Counted from the stretch's first letter, positions 23,700 to 35,430 are shown. The stretch: 64,000 nucleotides of DNA from Ancylostoma caninum (GCA_037903475.1 JBAJFG010000188.1:372001-436000), one strand, 5' to 3'. The notes: generated by a model from the sequence alone, not told the origin. Numbers and translations are program-made.

Positions 23700-25950
23700 G
23701 TGAAAAACCAAAACTTTTGCGACATCAGCCAAAATAATCAAAAACATCCCTTTTTGAATGATTATGTGTACCATTACGTCGCAACCACCGACGATACGAT
23801 TCATTCACAGTGACCTGGTTAGCCTCAGTTAGCGCGTCAGCCGCTGGGGAGTAAATCAGCTGGGTAGCGTAAGCAAAGGACGGACGCTGCCTGCACGCAC
23901 AGGTCAGGGTGCTAAACAGTCAGCAGCCCTACAACACGCCATGTTGGTCAGGCAAACTCTTTTATGAAAACACTTATTTCAAATAGTCGAGTAATTTCCT
24001 CAATTAGTAATTAGACGCTACACATTCACTTGTGGTCGATAGTGATTCATATTTTTGTATATTGTGATTTAACACTTACCAGAATGGGCACGCGGCGGAC
24101 TCCAGATTTCAGATATCTACTAAAGCTCGCTTCGCTCGCATTCATAGTTTCTGTCAAATCTGTATAGAACATCCCATATTGTAGCGAAATTTGACAGAGA
24201 TACTGATTGCTACTTCAGCCATTATACCACGACAAATTAGGAGCGGCAAGAAATTCTAGCTAAGCGTTACCATGATTTAGCATAATTTTTTCCAAGTCAT
24301 AAATGCGCCATATAACAAGAGTGCTCACTTCTACAGCTGATTTAGAAGCAAATAGTAAACTAAGTTGGTTTGAGAAAGCGCTCAACTCGTACTTGAAGTC
24401 GTGACATGACATTCGGTATTTGTTTGCATTTGTCTGATGTTATTTTTTAGTTGTTTTATGTTTGTTATCTGGTGGTTATTTTATGCATGACTCGCCATAT
24501 AATAAAAAGAATACAATCAGTACACAATACAATGCAAATATCGTAGCACCAGAGATACTGTTTTCCAGAAGCTTTTTTTTTTACTCCCATAATTTCAGTG
24601 ACAAGCCTCACTGAGCTGGCTGCGTTTCATGCTGTCAATAACGACCTCTTCTGACATGAGCGAAATATTAACATTTTTAACCTAAATATTGAACGAGAAT
24701 CACTGTTAAAAGATGGTAATAGTGAAATATGAGTTAGTTGCTGTAGGTGTACATATTGTTTCGAATGTTCCTACTGCAAGCGAGATGAAAATAGAAATTA
24801 CACCTCACTTCTCACACTTTACTCTACTTTTTTCAAACCTTTTCACGGAACGATCGGATGAACGTTTCTTGAGCTCAGCTGGTAGGTAATAATGCCAAAG
24901 AAAGTCTGTTTTTTACACCATTCCGAAATGAGAAGTAGGGGGTCATCAGTGTAGGGCAAACAGTGACCTACCATACACGTTAACGTAGCACATCAGGATC
25001 GCTGTATCAAAGCTGCGAGGTGTAGGAACATTCAAAATAGGTACTACAAATTTATGTTATGGAGTAGCGCGGACCATCCCCCAATCAAATCGAGTAATGC
25101 TGTGTATAACGCTCCATGTAAAGCATAGAGAAAAAAACGAAGAGTCTAAGTGCTCTGTGTTCTGTCACTCTCTATGTTACTTAGTTTACGGAACTGTAAT
25201 ACTTTCATACAATTCCTCTGAGGTTTTGGCCTGTCTATGTGTTTAGCGATTCAGTGATTTCTGAGCCTCTCTCCTACATTCTACCCACTGTGCTTCCACG
25301 TAACAACAAGAACGGACAAAGTTTGGTTGATATTTGAACTAGCCTCCCTAGAGGTAGCCAGAAAGTGGGGTAAGGCAGCCACTTGAGGAGTACAGGGCCG
25401 CCGAAAAGTATGGGCGTCACATAAACGTCATCATTCTTTTTCTGGCTACAAATATTTTACTTTTTCCATTACAACAGCTGCGCAACCACGTGAAAAATCA
25501 GTTTCACAGGGAATTTAAGAAGTTTTTTTTTCTTGGTTTCGGTACAGGCCTTCAAGCTTGCCATCACAAAATCCCGCAGGTAGTCCTCACCCATTTCTGA
25601 CCAGCACTACAGAGTTAGCGCTGACCCGTTCTGGGTTCATGATATTCTTGTTCTCTAGTTTTACCCCATAGAAATTTCCAACGGAGAAACCCAATGTATT
25701 CAAGTCTCGACTGCAGGAAAAGCTCAAGTCATGTTAGGGAATTCGGTGGACGCCTCTTCTAGGTAGGCAATGGTGTTTTGGCCTCGTGAGCTACAGATTT
25801 CCCTTTCCTGAGGAAGCGTGTTGGTATTTTTTCGTACACCCTGGATGAGCACTTTTCCATGAGTCCTATAATTCTAAAAAGTGGCGTCCTTTTTGTCGAT
25901 TTCGTTTATGTAAACCACAGATGGACCGTGAACAATCTAAATAGGGAAAA
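23700..25950. other. no gene recognised
   Basis: Only a small hairpin (CTGTCAAAT/ATTTGACAG near 24150-24205) and the short family A relic at 25345 stand out. Confidence 0.5.
25345..25390 (-). mobile_element. short relic of family A terminal region
   Basis: The stretch AGAAAGTGGGGTAAGGCAGC followed by CACTTGAGG repeats the sequence just inside the terminal hairpin of the Helitron-like copies. The hairpin itself is broken. Nothing further is recognisable. Confidence 0.4.
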
Positions 25951-25961
25951 CTTTCTTATCA

Positions 25962-26144
25962 CTACATAGAACATCTTAGGTGCGCCGCAACAGTCAGACG
26001 CTCAACAACCTCCTCAAGCTTGTCAACTGTGGCAACAACGATCAGATGTTGGGCCTCAGACATGCTCAGAGATTCCGGGCGACGAACACAGGCCGAAGAC
26101 GTTTCAACAGCAGTTACACCGCGAGGTGAAAGCTTATTTTCCAA
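25962..26144 (-). CDS. coding-like frame next to PLE relic
   Basis: It reads RGVTAVETSSACVRRPESLS then MSEAQHLIVVATVDKLEEVV and stops after HLRCSM. Amino-acid usage looks coding, but no family and no splice partners were recognised. Confidence 0.25.
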   Translation of the reverse strand: MENKLSPRGVTAVETSSACVRRPESLSMSEAQHLIVVATVDKLEEVVERLTVAAHLRCSM

Positions 26145-26235
26145 GATCGGCTATTTATAAATCTCGGCATGACTTGAATTTCGTTATACTTGTGTTGAAC
26201 TACACGCGAGATTAGTAGTCAGTTTATTCAGAACG

Positions 26236-26671
26236 GCCTACGTTTCGGAACTATCTCCTTCTTCAGGGCCTGGAATGGGTGAAACAACTCGTTGAAACTG
26301 CCCCATCAAGTGCATTAGCGATCAAGCTAAAGTCCAAAAACTTATTTTTCGATCACCGGAGAAAACCGTACACAAGTGAGAAAGTGTACACACCTCGTAA
26401 TACGGCACTGATGGTGAGTAGTGCCGGGTGACCGCTCGCTTGTCGTCAGTGGTTGCGGGCAATGGAGACCGACCGCTCGACCACGACTTGATCAGAATCG
26501 ACAAAGATCTAGATAAGATGCAAGCTAGTCGGTGATCGAAAGGCATTCATCCTTGCGATTGATTTATTGGCTCTTAGTTTTGATCAGAAATGCTTCTATG
26601 GTTTTGCGCACCGTTATATTAGTTTCTTGTCCTAGTATGGTGACTCGGACTTCAAAATCGACGTTATCGTG
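26236..26671 (-). mobile_element. Penelope-like fragment (antisense half) with hammerhead-like 3' motif
   Basis: Bases 26459-26671 are the reverse complement, with few changes, of about 26979-27187, i.e. the endonuclease C-terminus in opposite orientation. Continuing on the minus strand, a 3' region leads to a CTGAAGA..GAAACG motif at 26271-26240. The head-on junction with the sense copy is near 26671. Confidence 0.75.
26240..26271 (-). ncRNA. hammerhead-ribozyme-like motif, second copy
   Basis: The minus strand reads CCTGAAGAAGGA, a loop, then TCCGAAACGT, with the same boxes and spacing as the motif at 57246-57280 and a covarying stem. Confidence 0.45.
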
Positions 26672-27190
26672 ATTTTCAAATCAGGTTTGAACGATATAGT
26701 GAACCTAGTGGATGTGCCCTCCGAAAATCTAAAGCATCGGCTAGTGAGGAATCGTCTATATGATGGTCTTTGCACCACACCTCACTGTATCATCTGTCCC
26801 TCTGGGAGAAAGGGAGATTGCATGATGTCAGGAGTCATCTCTCAGATGTCATGCATGGTCTGTGGTGACGATTACATAGGCGAAACAGCACGACCCCTGA
26901 AGCTTAGAATCAAAGAACCTTTAGAGGGAAAACGAAACTCCAGAAAATCCACGCCACAAGCTCACATCGAATACAGAAGCACGATAACGTCGATTTTGAA
27001 GTCCGAGTCACCATACTAGAACAAGAAACTGATATAACGGTGAGCAAAACAGTAGAAGCATTTCTGATCAAAACTAAGAGCTCATCAATCAATCGCAAGG
27101 ATGAATGCCTTTCGATCACCAAGGAGCTTACCTCTTATCTAAATCTTTGTCGATTCTGATCAAGTCGTGGTCGAGCGATCAGTCTAAACG
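26672..27190 (+). mobile_element. Penelope-like GIY-YIG endonuclease fragment (sense half of inverted pair)
   Basis: The plus strand encodes SGLNDIVNLVDVPSENLKHR, RNRLYDGL, a CIICPSG..GDC zinc-binding stretch, QMSCMVCGDDYIGETARPLK and RIKEPLEGKRNSRKS. It then continues in another frame (DFEVRVTILEQETDI, SINRKDECLSITKEL). This is the GIY-YIG endonuclease that follows reverse transcriptase in Penelope-like retroelements. One frameshift near 26,960 and the lack of RT mark it as dead. Confidence 0.8.
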
Positions 27191-27300
27191 ACTGACCGAT
27201 ATCGATCGGACGGCCCCGTAAGCCTCACTTTTTGCATGTTTTACCCGCGCATGCCTCATTTTGTCATTTTTGATGTTTTTTAATGTTTCTTATCTGTTTT

Positions 27301-27332
27301 GGCCCCGAGGAGCTCTCTACGGGGCCAATATA
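27301..27332. other. GC-rich hairpin after PLE fragment
   Basis: GGCCCCG pairs with CGGGGCC around GAGGAGCTCTCTA, followed by an A/T-rich tract. It lies downstream of the sense endonuclease copy and may be part of that element's 3' region. Confidence 0.4.
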
Positions 27333-27599
27333 AATAAAAAAACATATTAATAAACACCAAAAATAACAAATAGGGCCATGTGTGAACAAAAAAAGTGCAA
27401 AAAACCATGCGTGCGAGATCGTCCAATCAGTATCGGTCAGCCACAGGCCTCATCATTACCAAAACATCTCAAATAATGAAGGAAAGCGAATAAAATCACC
27501 TACCTAGGCCTAATCCTGGCGAACGGCGTCCTCGAATACCTGAGCGAGGGGAGAGGTCCGCTTCCACAAGAGGACGGGCCCTGCATGCTCGGCGCGCTC

Positions 27600-27905
27600 G
27601 AAATTCTCCACCGATGACGCGTAAGGACTGTAAATTTGGTAGCAAAAACTTCCCAAGGGTTGGAGACATCGTGATAATGAACAGGACTCAAGTCGTCGAT
27701 CTGAATGGTCGCAAGGAGTCATTGAAAATGAACACCTTGAAAGACGGTGCAACACGATCCGTACAGGTTCGCACTACTAAAAAAATCAATAATCGAGCGA
27801 TCTATTAACCAACTCGTCTCGCTGGGGATTCAAGCAGAGAGAAACGAATATATTAGAAGTATTGAAAATGAAACTCCAACTCGAATTCAACCTAGGACCG
27901 TTAAG
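27600..27905 (+). mobile_element. LTR-retroelement integrase C-terminal relic (Pao/BEL-like)
   Basis: The plus strand reads VGDIVIMNRTQVVDLNGRKE, then LKDGATRSVQVRTTKKINNR. This resembles the integrase tail of Pao/BEL elements (GDIV..., G.DG.IRSV.VRT). It ends soon after at a stop, with degraded continuation. No LTR boundaries were identified. Confidence 0.55.
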
Positions 27906-28538
27906 AAAACCTCTCACTAACAACGTCATCATACGTCACAGGTCATAATGTCATCATACCCCAAGGAAAATATCCTGTCAATTTTTCAACCGATTTCCCG
28001 TTACTTTTGAAAAACTGCGCAGAACCCGATGAACGTGTTCTGAAAAACTTGTCAACTTTACTCCATGAAAGCGGCGCACCCTCCAAAACCCTTCATTCCC
28101 TTTACACAACCATGTCTTCTAAGCCCGTATTTAGAATTGTCGACGACGTCGTAAACCATCAGGATGAAGAAACCGTCACCCACTCCGAGGCGTCAGTCCA
28201 AAACATGAAGCCGCTGCAGTGAGGTATATCATCCGTCTATGCCCTCGCCACATGTGTTTTCAGGCTCCATGGCGGAAAAAATGGCTCGCGAACTTTCTGT
28301 TCCGAACAACGAAACCGTACCGGCCACGGAAACAGCAGAAGTTCAGGACAACTCGTCGCGTAAAGAAATCGTCAGAACAGAACGAAACCGTAGAAAGTGA
28401 AAATCCGTAAATCTTGTGAGGAAAACTGTAACCGAAACCAAAAAGCTGTCAACCGTAAAAGATTTGTCACAAAATAGGGACACACCTTTTCAGAAATGGA
28501 TTGAGGTAAAACAAACCAAGGGGTCCACCGCAAGATAG

Positions 28539-29698
28539 ATGAAAAGACAGAAGAAGACTTGTGAAACACTCTCAAGCTGGAAAGGAGTGAAAACCGTTGC
28601 AGTTCCTAATGAGGAAGATCAATGTCCCATCCGTCCAAATCCGTCACCATCCTACACAGGGATACTCCCGAAGATCTCTCACCCAAGCACATATGACGCC
28701 GATTATCATGCGACCGAAGAATTCACTGCAACGCAACTCCGCCAGGTCATTTCCTATCTTGGCAGCCGTTATTTCGATTTTGTAGGAGCTCAAGCTTACC
28801 AAAATATAGCCATTCCATCGGATCAGTCATCGCTAGAGGTGAAATCCGTTATCCGCATAGCGAGATCCGTGAAGCAGCTGTATCAGCTGACGGAAAACCT
28901 CGTTAACATTTTCAGGCGTCTAGCCGCATCGACCTCTGGAGCCGATCCTGTGATAGTCAGCTCTGCCTTAGTATCTGCCCGGATAGACGAACTGACGTAA
29001 GGAATAGTAGCAGTTACCGTCCACAGAGAATGCATCCAGGAAGAAATGCTACCGATGCTATTGGCCAGTCCAGAAGTTATCCGTACAACGCAAAGCCAGT
29101 TAGAGCACTTGGACATCAATCCGTATCTTTTGCAAGCTTCGTCTCTAGCATGTGCATTTGCTCATCGCTACATCCGTACCCTGCAGACATTCCAAACGGG
29201 GCAGAGCTTTAGATGGTCAGACGCTCCACTTTGCTCAACAACGTCATCAGAAACCCCGTCTCGAGCTGTCCACACTACCAGTCGAGTAATACAGTGACTG
29301 CGTATTATGCTCAGAGCGGGGACATTATTCGACAGAATGTCCAAACGTGTGGGGGCTCTCACTGCGCCGCGATCTGATCTATAGTGAGTCTTTATGCCGT
29401 AATGTCCGAAAAGGCATTTAGACGAATGCAGACTTGACAGAAGATGTGCCATTTGTAAAAACCATAGCCATCGGCAGACATTATGTGTGAGAAACCGTTT
29501 TGCTGCATGTGATATCCGTCAACCGGCAGTTGAATTTTATGAAGATCTTGCTCAGAGACCGTCAGTGCGCCTCCCAGGAAGAGCGGAGAGAGAAGCCATA
29601 GGCCGGGTGCAAGTGCCCTACAGCCCTAGAGAAGCCGAAGAGGAAGATATTGATCCGCTGTCTGAAGATAACGATCGCGACGAAGGAATGTGGTGATA
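28539..29698 (+). mobile_element. retroelement gag-like ORF with three CCHC zinc knuckles (broken)
   Basis: A frame from ATG 28539 runs to TAA at 28998 and then continues in the same frame to 29297, so one stop interrupts it. Downstream, in shifted frames, are CVLCSERGHYSTEC near 29299, a damaged LCRN..KR.HLDEC, and CAICKNHSHRQTLC near 29445. These are CX2CX4HX4C knuckles as in nematode Pao-type gag. The tail after 29487 is acidic and ends at 29696. Its position after an integrase relic suggests a second element rather than one collinear copy. Confidence 0.6.
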
Positions 29699-30217
29699 GA
29701 AACCGTAACCACATATCCGTCATAAACCCGTAAGGTTTAAACTTAGCTCGTAGTATTAAGATCCGTAAAATGAAGCCTCTCTAAAACTTAAAGTATCCTT
29801 ATAATCTTATTGTAGGTAATTGCCGCTGGTCCGACTTCTTCCCATATCGCCAGTGATCAAGAAACCCGTACTACTCCATGAACTCATGGCTGTCTATTTG
29901 ATTTGTAACAGGTGCTATTGCGTCCATTATACCGTAATCAAGACTAACCGTGAAGCAAGGAACACCCGTAATTTGGCGTAGTACTCGTAAACAAGTGTAA
30001 GGTCAACCGCTTTCGATCATTTAAATCGGTCGAGTTATTTAAATCCGCAAAACGAGTGAGATCCATAAAGATGTTATAGCTCCGTCCCCAGTGTCGCGAA
30101 TCAGCGAGCTTTTGCGTGATATGAAAGCTGAGGTTTGAGTGAACATCACCCGTATATATGGGGGTGACGAAGTGCAGGTCAGTTCAATTTTTACTTCTCA
30201 CCTTCCTCCCGCCTACT

Positions 30218-30362
30218 CACACTCTAGATAATCCGCAAGACTGCCCGCAGAATCCCAGATGCGCGGGCAGCACGGTTGTAGCGTCTGAGAGCCGCTCCGA
30301 GCGTCTGAGAGCCGCCTCGAGCGTCTGAGAGCCGCCCCTAGCGTCTGGCAGCCGCCTTCATG
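30218..30362. repeat. GC-rich repeat with four 17-bp units AGCGTCTGAGAGCCGCC
   Basis: Four near-identical units follow GACTGCCCGCAGAATCCCAG and a GCGCGGGC block. The same two modules occur inverted at 43980-44135. Confidence 0.75.
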
Positions 30363-30431
30363 GAAAAGGCCTATTTTTTGGGGTCTGAATGATTTTATTC
30401 GACATTTTGATGTTGCTTTTTTTATTTTCAG

Positions 30432-31468
30432 GAAGCTGAGAATGTCAAAGACCCAAAATGTTTGGTTTTTCATCCAATGGCTCCTGTACTTTTGTTGTTT
30501 TTATTAGGATGCTTGAATTATTTCAGAATTGAATTGCGATCATTGCTGTTTATGTCAACTTCCACCGTTTCATTTAATTCTTTGAACCTGACTTCCGTTC
30601 TTTCTTTCCTTCTTCTTGAAAAATTTTGGCTAAAAGCAGCAATAGAAATATAAAAAAGTTTCCTTTTTAGAGTCACCTGATCAAATTGTTCTGGAAATTT
30701 TTGCATATAAATCGCTTAAAGCATTTGTTTGTTGCCCTGATAATGGAAATCGCACTAAATGGATAAAAGAGCATCATATGTGCTTTTATTACGTGATCTT
30801 TGCAAATGCAAAGCGCGAAGTCGGCCCCGATTCTGTATGCAGCGTTGTGGTTATACGTAGAACTGATAGTAACTTATGACATTATCGGTGTCGTTGTCGA
30901 ATGTTAATGTTGAGAAATTGCCTCGAAACATATCCACTGCACATTTCCTGTCGCATCTCATCTGTTCAAAAATCTTTTTCATCTGATATCTGTCATCTGT
31001 CATACCTATCTTTGGAGGTTTATGAACTTTTTTATCTGTTCACATTCTTTGATTTATCGCGTTTCTGGTAGCATCCTCTCCAGTCCTGATCGTGCCTTTC
31101 TTAGTTCTGTGCAAGTTGAAAGTTTATTCAAATGATCTTTTCAGGCGAGAGTCCCGGTACAGCGGCCCTCATGGTATTGGCACGCAGCGCGGTCTGTCAA
31201 GCAGTGGACACATGATCGATCCTGCTTCTTTGTCAAGTTTTATGGTCTGTTTCTTTCTTCAGTTGTTCTAGGAGTTATGAAAGAACAGTATAAGAGGAAA
31301 CAAGCCAAAGAACTCTTCAAAGATGCCAGATCCATCATGGGTCAACTGTTTGACCGACCGCGCTGCGTGCCAATGCCAGGAAAGCCGCTGTCGAGAGAAA
31401 TGCACTGTAAAAACGACTCCACTGTACATAAGCTACTTAGGACTGAGAGGAGTTCTATTTTGGGATGA
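30432..31468 (+). CDS. unassigned exon cluster (unrecognised protein)
   Basis: Three stretches follow strong acceptors. After TTATTTTCAG at 30431 comes EAENVKDPKCLVFHPMAP. After CCTTTTTAG near 30670 comes a 69-codon frame with SPDQIVLEIFAYKSLKAFVC then NGNRTKWIKEHHM. After TCTTTTCAG near 31144 there is an unbroken 108-codon frame (SWYWHAARSVKQWTHDRSCF to KEQYKRKQAKELFKDARSIM, ending 31468). A competing frame reads RESRYSGPHGIGTQRGL in the last exon. The TKWIKE stretch vaguely recalls the end of a PH domain. Splice phases between the pieces could not be reconciled, so the gene model is open. Confidence 0.4.
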
Positions 31469-31933
31469 GTCAAAACACCAGAAAGGGTAGTGTTTCAGCT
31501 TCAGTTTATTCCGTTCTTCATCTTGTTTTTGTTAGTTCTTTTCCTATTTGATTTGTTTTCACTTGGAATATACAATACAACAGATGGAATCAATCGAGAT
31601 AGTTCACGATCATAAATCTTACAATCACACAGAGAAAACACAAAAATTACTTCATGCTTTTTTATATTTAATTTTTGTTTTTTTTTCATTAAGTTACTCC
31701 TTCTTATTTTTCTGCAGACTTGCTATCAAATCTTACGATGGCTACATGAATATCTTTTGCTCCCATTAAAAATTGGGCGACTTTGCGCAGCGTTGTGTCA
31801 TACTAATTAATTCACTCAACGCTGCATAACTATTAAGTCTGCTGAAATTGTTTTGTCTATCATAATTCAGAATGCATGGACTTCACTTTAATAAAGTCAA
31901 TTTCATCATTAAAGCCTGGTGAAGGCGTGAGTA

Positions 31934-32099
31934 CAGTGCCTTCGATCCGGATCCACTTCCTTGCGCACCGTCCGAGATCAGACGTAGCGTCCTGCTGGCG
32001 ATCGATACTCAGCCGGTTGGCTACGAGAATGCTGCCAGCAGGATGCCACGTATGATCTCAGGCGATGCGGAAGGAAGAAGATCCGGATCGAAGGCACTG
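31934..32099. mobile_element. 166-bp palindromic MITE with TA duplication
   Basis: Arms of about 68 bp (starting CAGTGCCTTCGATCCGGATC) are inverted with few mismatches around a short centre. TA flanks both ends (31932-31933 and 32100-32101). Confidence 0.8.
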
Positions 32100-32939
32100 T
32101 ATGGATTCTGACATCATAGCTCATATCAATTGGCATTTTTGTTGTGCGTGAAGAACCAGCCTCTTTTAAAAGTAGTGTTCAAGCACTTGTACAGTTGAGG
32201 GGAAGGGGGGTGAGAGGGGGGGGGGGAGGGGGAGGAATGTGAGAGGATTTGAACATGTTGAATTGCATGGACGTCATCAATGTGTCCAAGGTTTAGAATC
32301 TTAAGAATCCGTGTGTATGTGTGCAAGAAAACCACCTTCTACCTGAAGAACAAGTTCGTTCACATGTTGAGTCGGCGGCCCACTGGAATGGACTTATGTG
32401 CGTGGATGCCACATCAGCATATCAGTATCTCCAAAGCCTAGAATCATCAGTCTGGCTTAGTGCTCCACTATTTGTGATTGGTCTCCGGGTACTGAAATCC
32501 CCTACAATGCTTTGAATTTCCATTGCCATTCAATCATGTCCCAGTGCCGACATTATCACGGAACGGCCGGCAGCAGCTCTTCATACGTCAGTGAACCCGA
32601 GTCTCTGCATCGTCGTCATCTTGAGGTGCCAGCGCGCCCCCTATTTGGCAGTTTACCTGCCAAATAGGGTGCATTATTAGGCTAGGTTTATCGTAGGCGT
32701 TAGTTCATCTTAACAGTGAGGTTGTGGGAAATCTAAGGGTGGTGCAACCGACTTGGCAGCATGTCATTTCGGCCGCGTCAACACTAGATTTCCCGCCGCC
32801 TCACCGGCCCCACTGTTTCAGATGTACTAGACATATTACCAAACACCTGCGTATTTGTTTTATTCATCCCTCTCGCGTGCCACAGCTGTCCAGTTGATCG
32901 TGTCCGTTCATGGGACGCGATGGTCACTGTTTTTTTTTC

Positions 32940-33650
32940 CTGGAGGACTCACTGGATTATCGCAAGAGTACAACATGTCCTTCTATCTCACATTCCTTGA
33001 ATTAAAGCAACCCTTCGAGTCCGTTGAGACAGAAGCAGTTTTGGAAGTAATGGACGTCCAGGACTTCCATACATTTAAATATTCCGTGAGCTCTATGGCA
33101 TCTTCACGACTAGGATTGCGCATTCTACACCAACATCACGATTGACGTTAGGTGTTGGGTAGGCGACACTGTTCCGCCTAATTAACTCGGTGTAAGCGCC
33201 ACTATAGAAGACGCCATCCGACGACTGGAATGCCTTGACATTGGAGAGCAAGTTCAAGGCCTGCAATTTCACCGTCTTTGCTTCGTCGATGTTGCCAGTA
33301 GCAAACCGAATGAATGCTGGATAACTTCATCGACACATGCGGAACGATTGTTCTCCAACTTCTGAATGGATCCCGGATGCTCCATTCTCGCTCAATGGAA
33401 CGACCATATCTGAATGCTCCTCCTACATATATCTAGGACGGGGAGTCAACATGATGAACGACCTCGCTTTTGCTCGCTTCAAGAATAAGAACCGATCGTC
33501 AGACGTCTTCACTAAGTCCTTCACAATACGATGGTATTTGTGTCCCTAGAGCGGTTAGAACGGATTGGTCAATTCTGGCACGTGCGAGAGACAAATGGAA
33601 GTGTTGCTGGCGCCTAAATGGTATACCCAAAGATCAAGTAAAGGTCATAT
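32940..33650 (+). mobile_element. RTE-clade LINE reverse transcriptase relic
   Basis: Pieces in several frames line up in RTE order. First is QEYNMSFYLTFLELKQPFES then VETEAVLEVMD (palm, 'LTF.DLKKAFDS'). Next is AIRRLECLDIGEQVQGLQFH then LCFVDV (a damaged FADD box). Then come DAPFSLNGTTISECSSYIYL with GRGVNMMNDL, and TDWSILARARDKWKCCWRLN (C-terminus). Large deletions and frameshifts are present. It ends about 100 bp before the MADF start codon. Confidence 0.8.
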
Positions 33651-33745
33651 TTTCGTTTGAGAAATTCGAGAAGAATTTCTCGCCCGAGTCGGAAAGGGGA
33701 AGAAAATTGGGCAGTAACAATCACTGTGTACTCATTCATTTCTAG

Positions 33746-35013
33746 CCAGCTATGTCGCACGAAATGAAGAAGCAGCTCATTAGCGAAGTGGAGGCGCGCC
33801 CATGCCTCTGGAGTCCGCTTTGTGAAGAGTACCGCAAAGCGGATAAAAGAATGGAGGCATGGGCCGCAATGAGGGAGAGTATGAGAAGAAGTGGATTTGA
33901 GTACGAAAGTGAGTTATCTTAATAGACAAAACAAAGTGTGAAGATATCTTCGCAGTAAGTGCACACAATTAAGTAGCTGCGCTGAAGTCGTCCTGGAAGA
34001 ACTCAAAGGACCACTGGAGAAAGCGGCAGAACCTTCCTACGGGTTCTGGCGCACCAAGGACGTGGGCCTCTATGGAGAGCCTCTCCTTTTTGCGAGAAGG
34101 AGAGGCTCGGGGGTGAGGTCTTTCCTTTTTAAGCTCATATTAAGTGGGTAAACTTTGATAAGTTTCCTAAGGAGTGTTACTCGTTTAGGGTGAGGTTCTC
34201 AAATTTATCATTGAGAGATCTTGGAGAGAGAGTTGGTAATGATGACGCTGAAGGCCATGGACCCAGCCCCTAGGCCCACCTGTCGAAGACGATCAATGTG
34301 ATTATCTTGAAGTGAAGTACCTCATTTTTGAATTTCGACAAAAATTACAATTTTAGTTGGATCGCCTGAAACGGTGCAGTCGGATGCCATCGATGGAACT
34401 CCGAGTTCACCTCCTCGGGCCCCTCCGAGGAGGAGACTCGGAGGTTCACCCCCGACTGCACCTCCCAGGAAACGGCAACTCCTTGAGACTGGTAACTATT
34501 GAAATTCTCATTCTGATGCGGATATCTAATATGAGGCTACACAGGGATTTCCTGCGTGCAGGAAACGTCCCGTCCGAGTTCCTGGGACACCATCTGGAAA
34601 GACGAGACGAACCCCCGGACAGGTTTCAAAGCTTTGGTTAGTGAAGGTCTTTAACACCGTATAGGAGTGTTTATACCTCGGCGCGAGGCGATCGTCACGT
34701 CCAAGCAAACTGTTCAAATGTGTTGGGTCCCGAGTGGATGCTGCGCAAACAGTGCTTGCGATGTGGTAGTTGGCGATTCCCATCGCGACGCGTATGTTGT
34801 GCCCGTCGCTGCGGCGCCATGGCGTCACGAAAACGTATAAACACTCCTTATTCATCTGTGGTATGCTTTCATGAAATTGCCACCTAATGATTTCCTTTAG
34901 GTAATACTGTAGCGGCCTTCCTAAGGGCCATGCCCGCACACATAGCGCAGTCAAGGTTAGGGCGGAGTGCGATACTTTTCGAATCGTATGAAGACGACGA
35001 AGAAGACGAAAAC
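33746..35013 (+). CDS. MADF-domain protein (Adf-1/Myb-SANT-like), six exons
   Basis: Exons are 33746-33908 (ATG at 33752, six nt after a TTTCTAG acceptor that could take a spliced leader), 33977-34112, 34189-34235, 34357-34491, 34545-34622 and 34901-35013. All junctions are GT-AG and phase-consistent. Residues about 1-95 match a MADF domain: LISEVEARPCLWSPLCEEYR, then W of AWAAM, then SSWKNSKDHWRKRQ and the closing SGSGA..W..MESLSFL. A Ser/Pro/Arg-rich linker follows (PPRAPPRRR, APPRKRQ), then a segment FLRAMPAHIAQ and an acidic YEDDEEDEN. MADF proteins are DNA-binding transcription regulators in the nucleus. The 3' end is uncertain: phase-0 acceptors give an immediate stop either near 35083 or, past a mariner-type MITE, at 35449-35457. 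Two MITEs sit in its introns. Confidence 0.8.
34545..34622 (+). CDS. 78-nt phase-symmetric exon of the MADF gene (possible cassette)
   Basis: It is flanked by a CTACACAG acceptor and a GTTTCA donor and begins 53 bp after the previous exon. It enters and leaves in phase 1, so exons 34357-34491 and 34901-35013 also join in frame without it. It encodes 26 residues starting GISCVQETSRPSSW. Skipping is therefore possible; the sequence alone does not show that it happens. Confidence 0.55.
34663..34849. mobile_element. MITE in MADF-gene intron 5
   Basis: Inverted ends TAGGAGTGTTTATAC and the complement of GTATAAACACTCCTTA lie within the intron 34623-34900 of the MADF gene. Confidence 0.6.
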
Positions 35014-35110
35014 GTATGTTTATGTTATATAACAAAATCTGTTATCATAATGAAAATATATCAAACATTTAACACAGTAAATACAACACCAATATTAAAC
35101 ACAATAAATA

Positions 35111-35430
35111 TTAGGGTGGTAAGGAAGTCTTGAGCCGTTTGAGACTTTTTTCTGCTTTATGTTATTACTCAGCGTGAAGTGGAATTTGCTTAACAATATA
35201 ATAACCTAGTTAGTCAGTGCAGTGTACCACCTAATGGGCAGGTCCGCGGTCTCCTTCTTCTAGGATTGGGGAGGCTGGGAGCCAAGGAAATTGCTGACCA
35301 CCTTTTCAACATCGTCAACTTTGGTGAATTTTTTCTTAGCTTCGAATGCCTTAGGTCATGGATACCGATCAACAATCAAAAGTTCTGGAACTTCCAAAAA
35401 AATCGGCTCAGGACTTTCTTACCACCCTAA
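35111..35430. mobile_element. 320-bp mariner-type MITE with TA duplication
   Basis: The 27-bp inverted ends begin TTAGGGTGGTAAGGAAGTCT and continue TGAGCCG. TA is present on both sides (35109-35110 and 35431-35432). A short decayed coding-like piece lies inside. Confidence 0.85.

Noticed and set aside
26322..26546. 74-codon minus-strand ORF
   Set aside because: It is the out-of-frame reading of the antisense Penelope endonuclease fragment.
27301..27332. Bacterial-type terminator
   Set aside because: The hairpin lies beside a nematode retroelement relic in an A/T-rich eukaryotic context; the U-tract resemblance is coincidental.
34526..35035. 169-codon minus-strand ORF
   Set aside because: It is the antisense shadow of two MADF exons plus a MITE; the plus strand has matching splice sites and phases.
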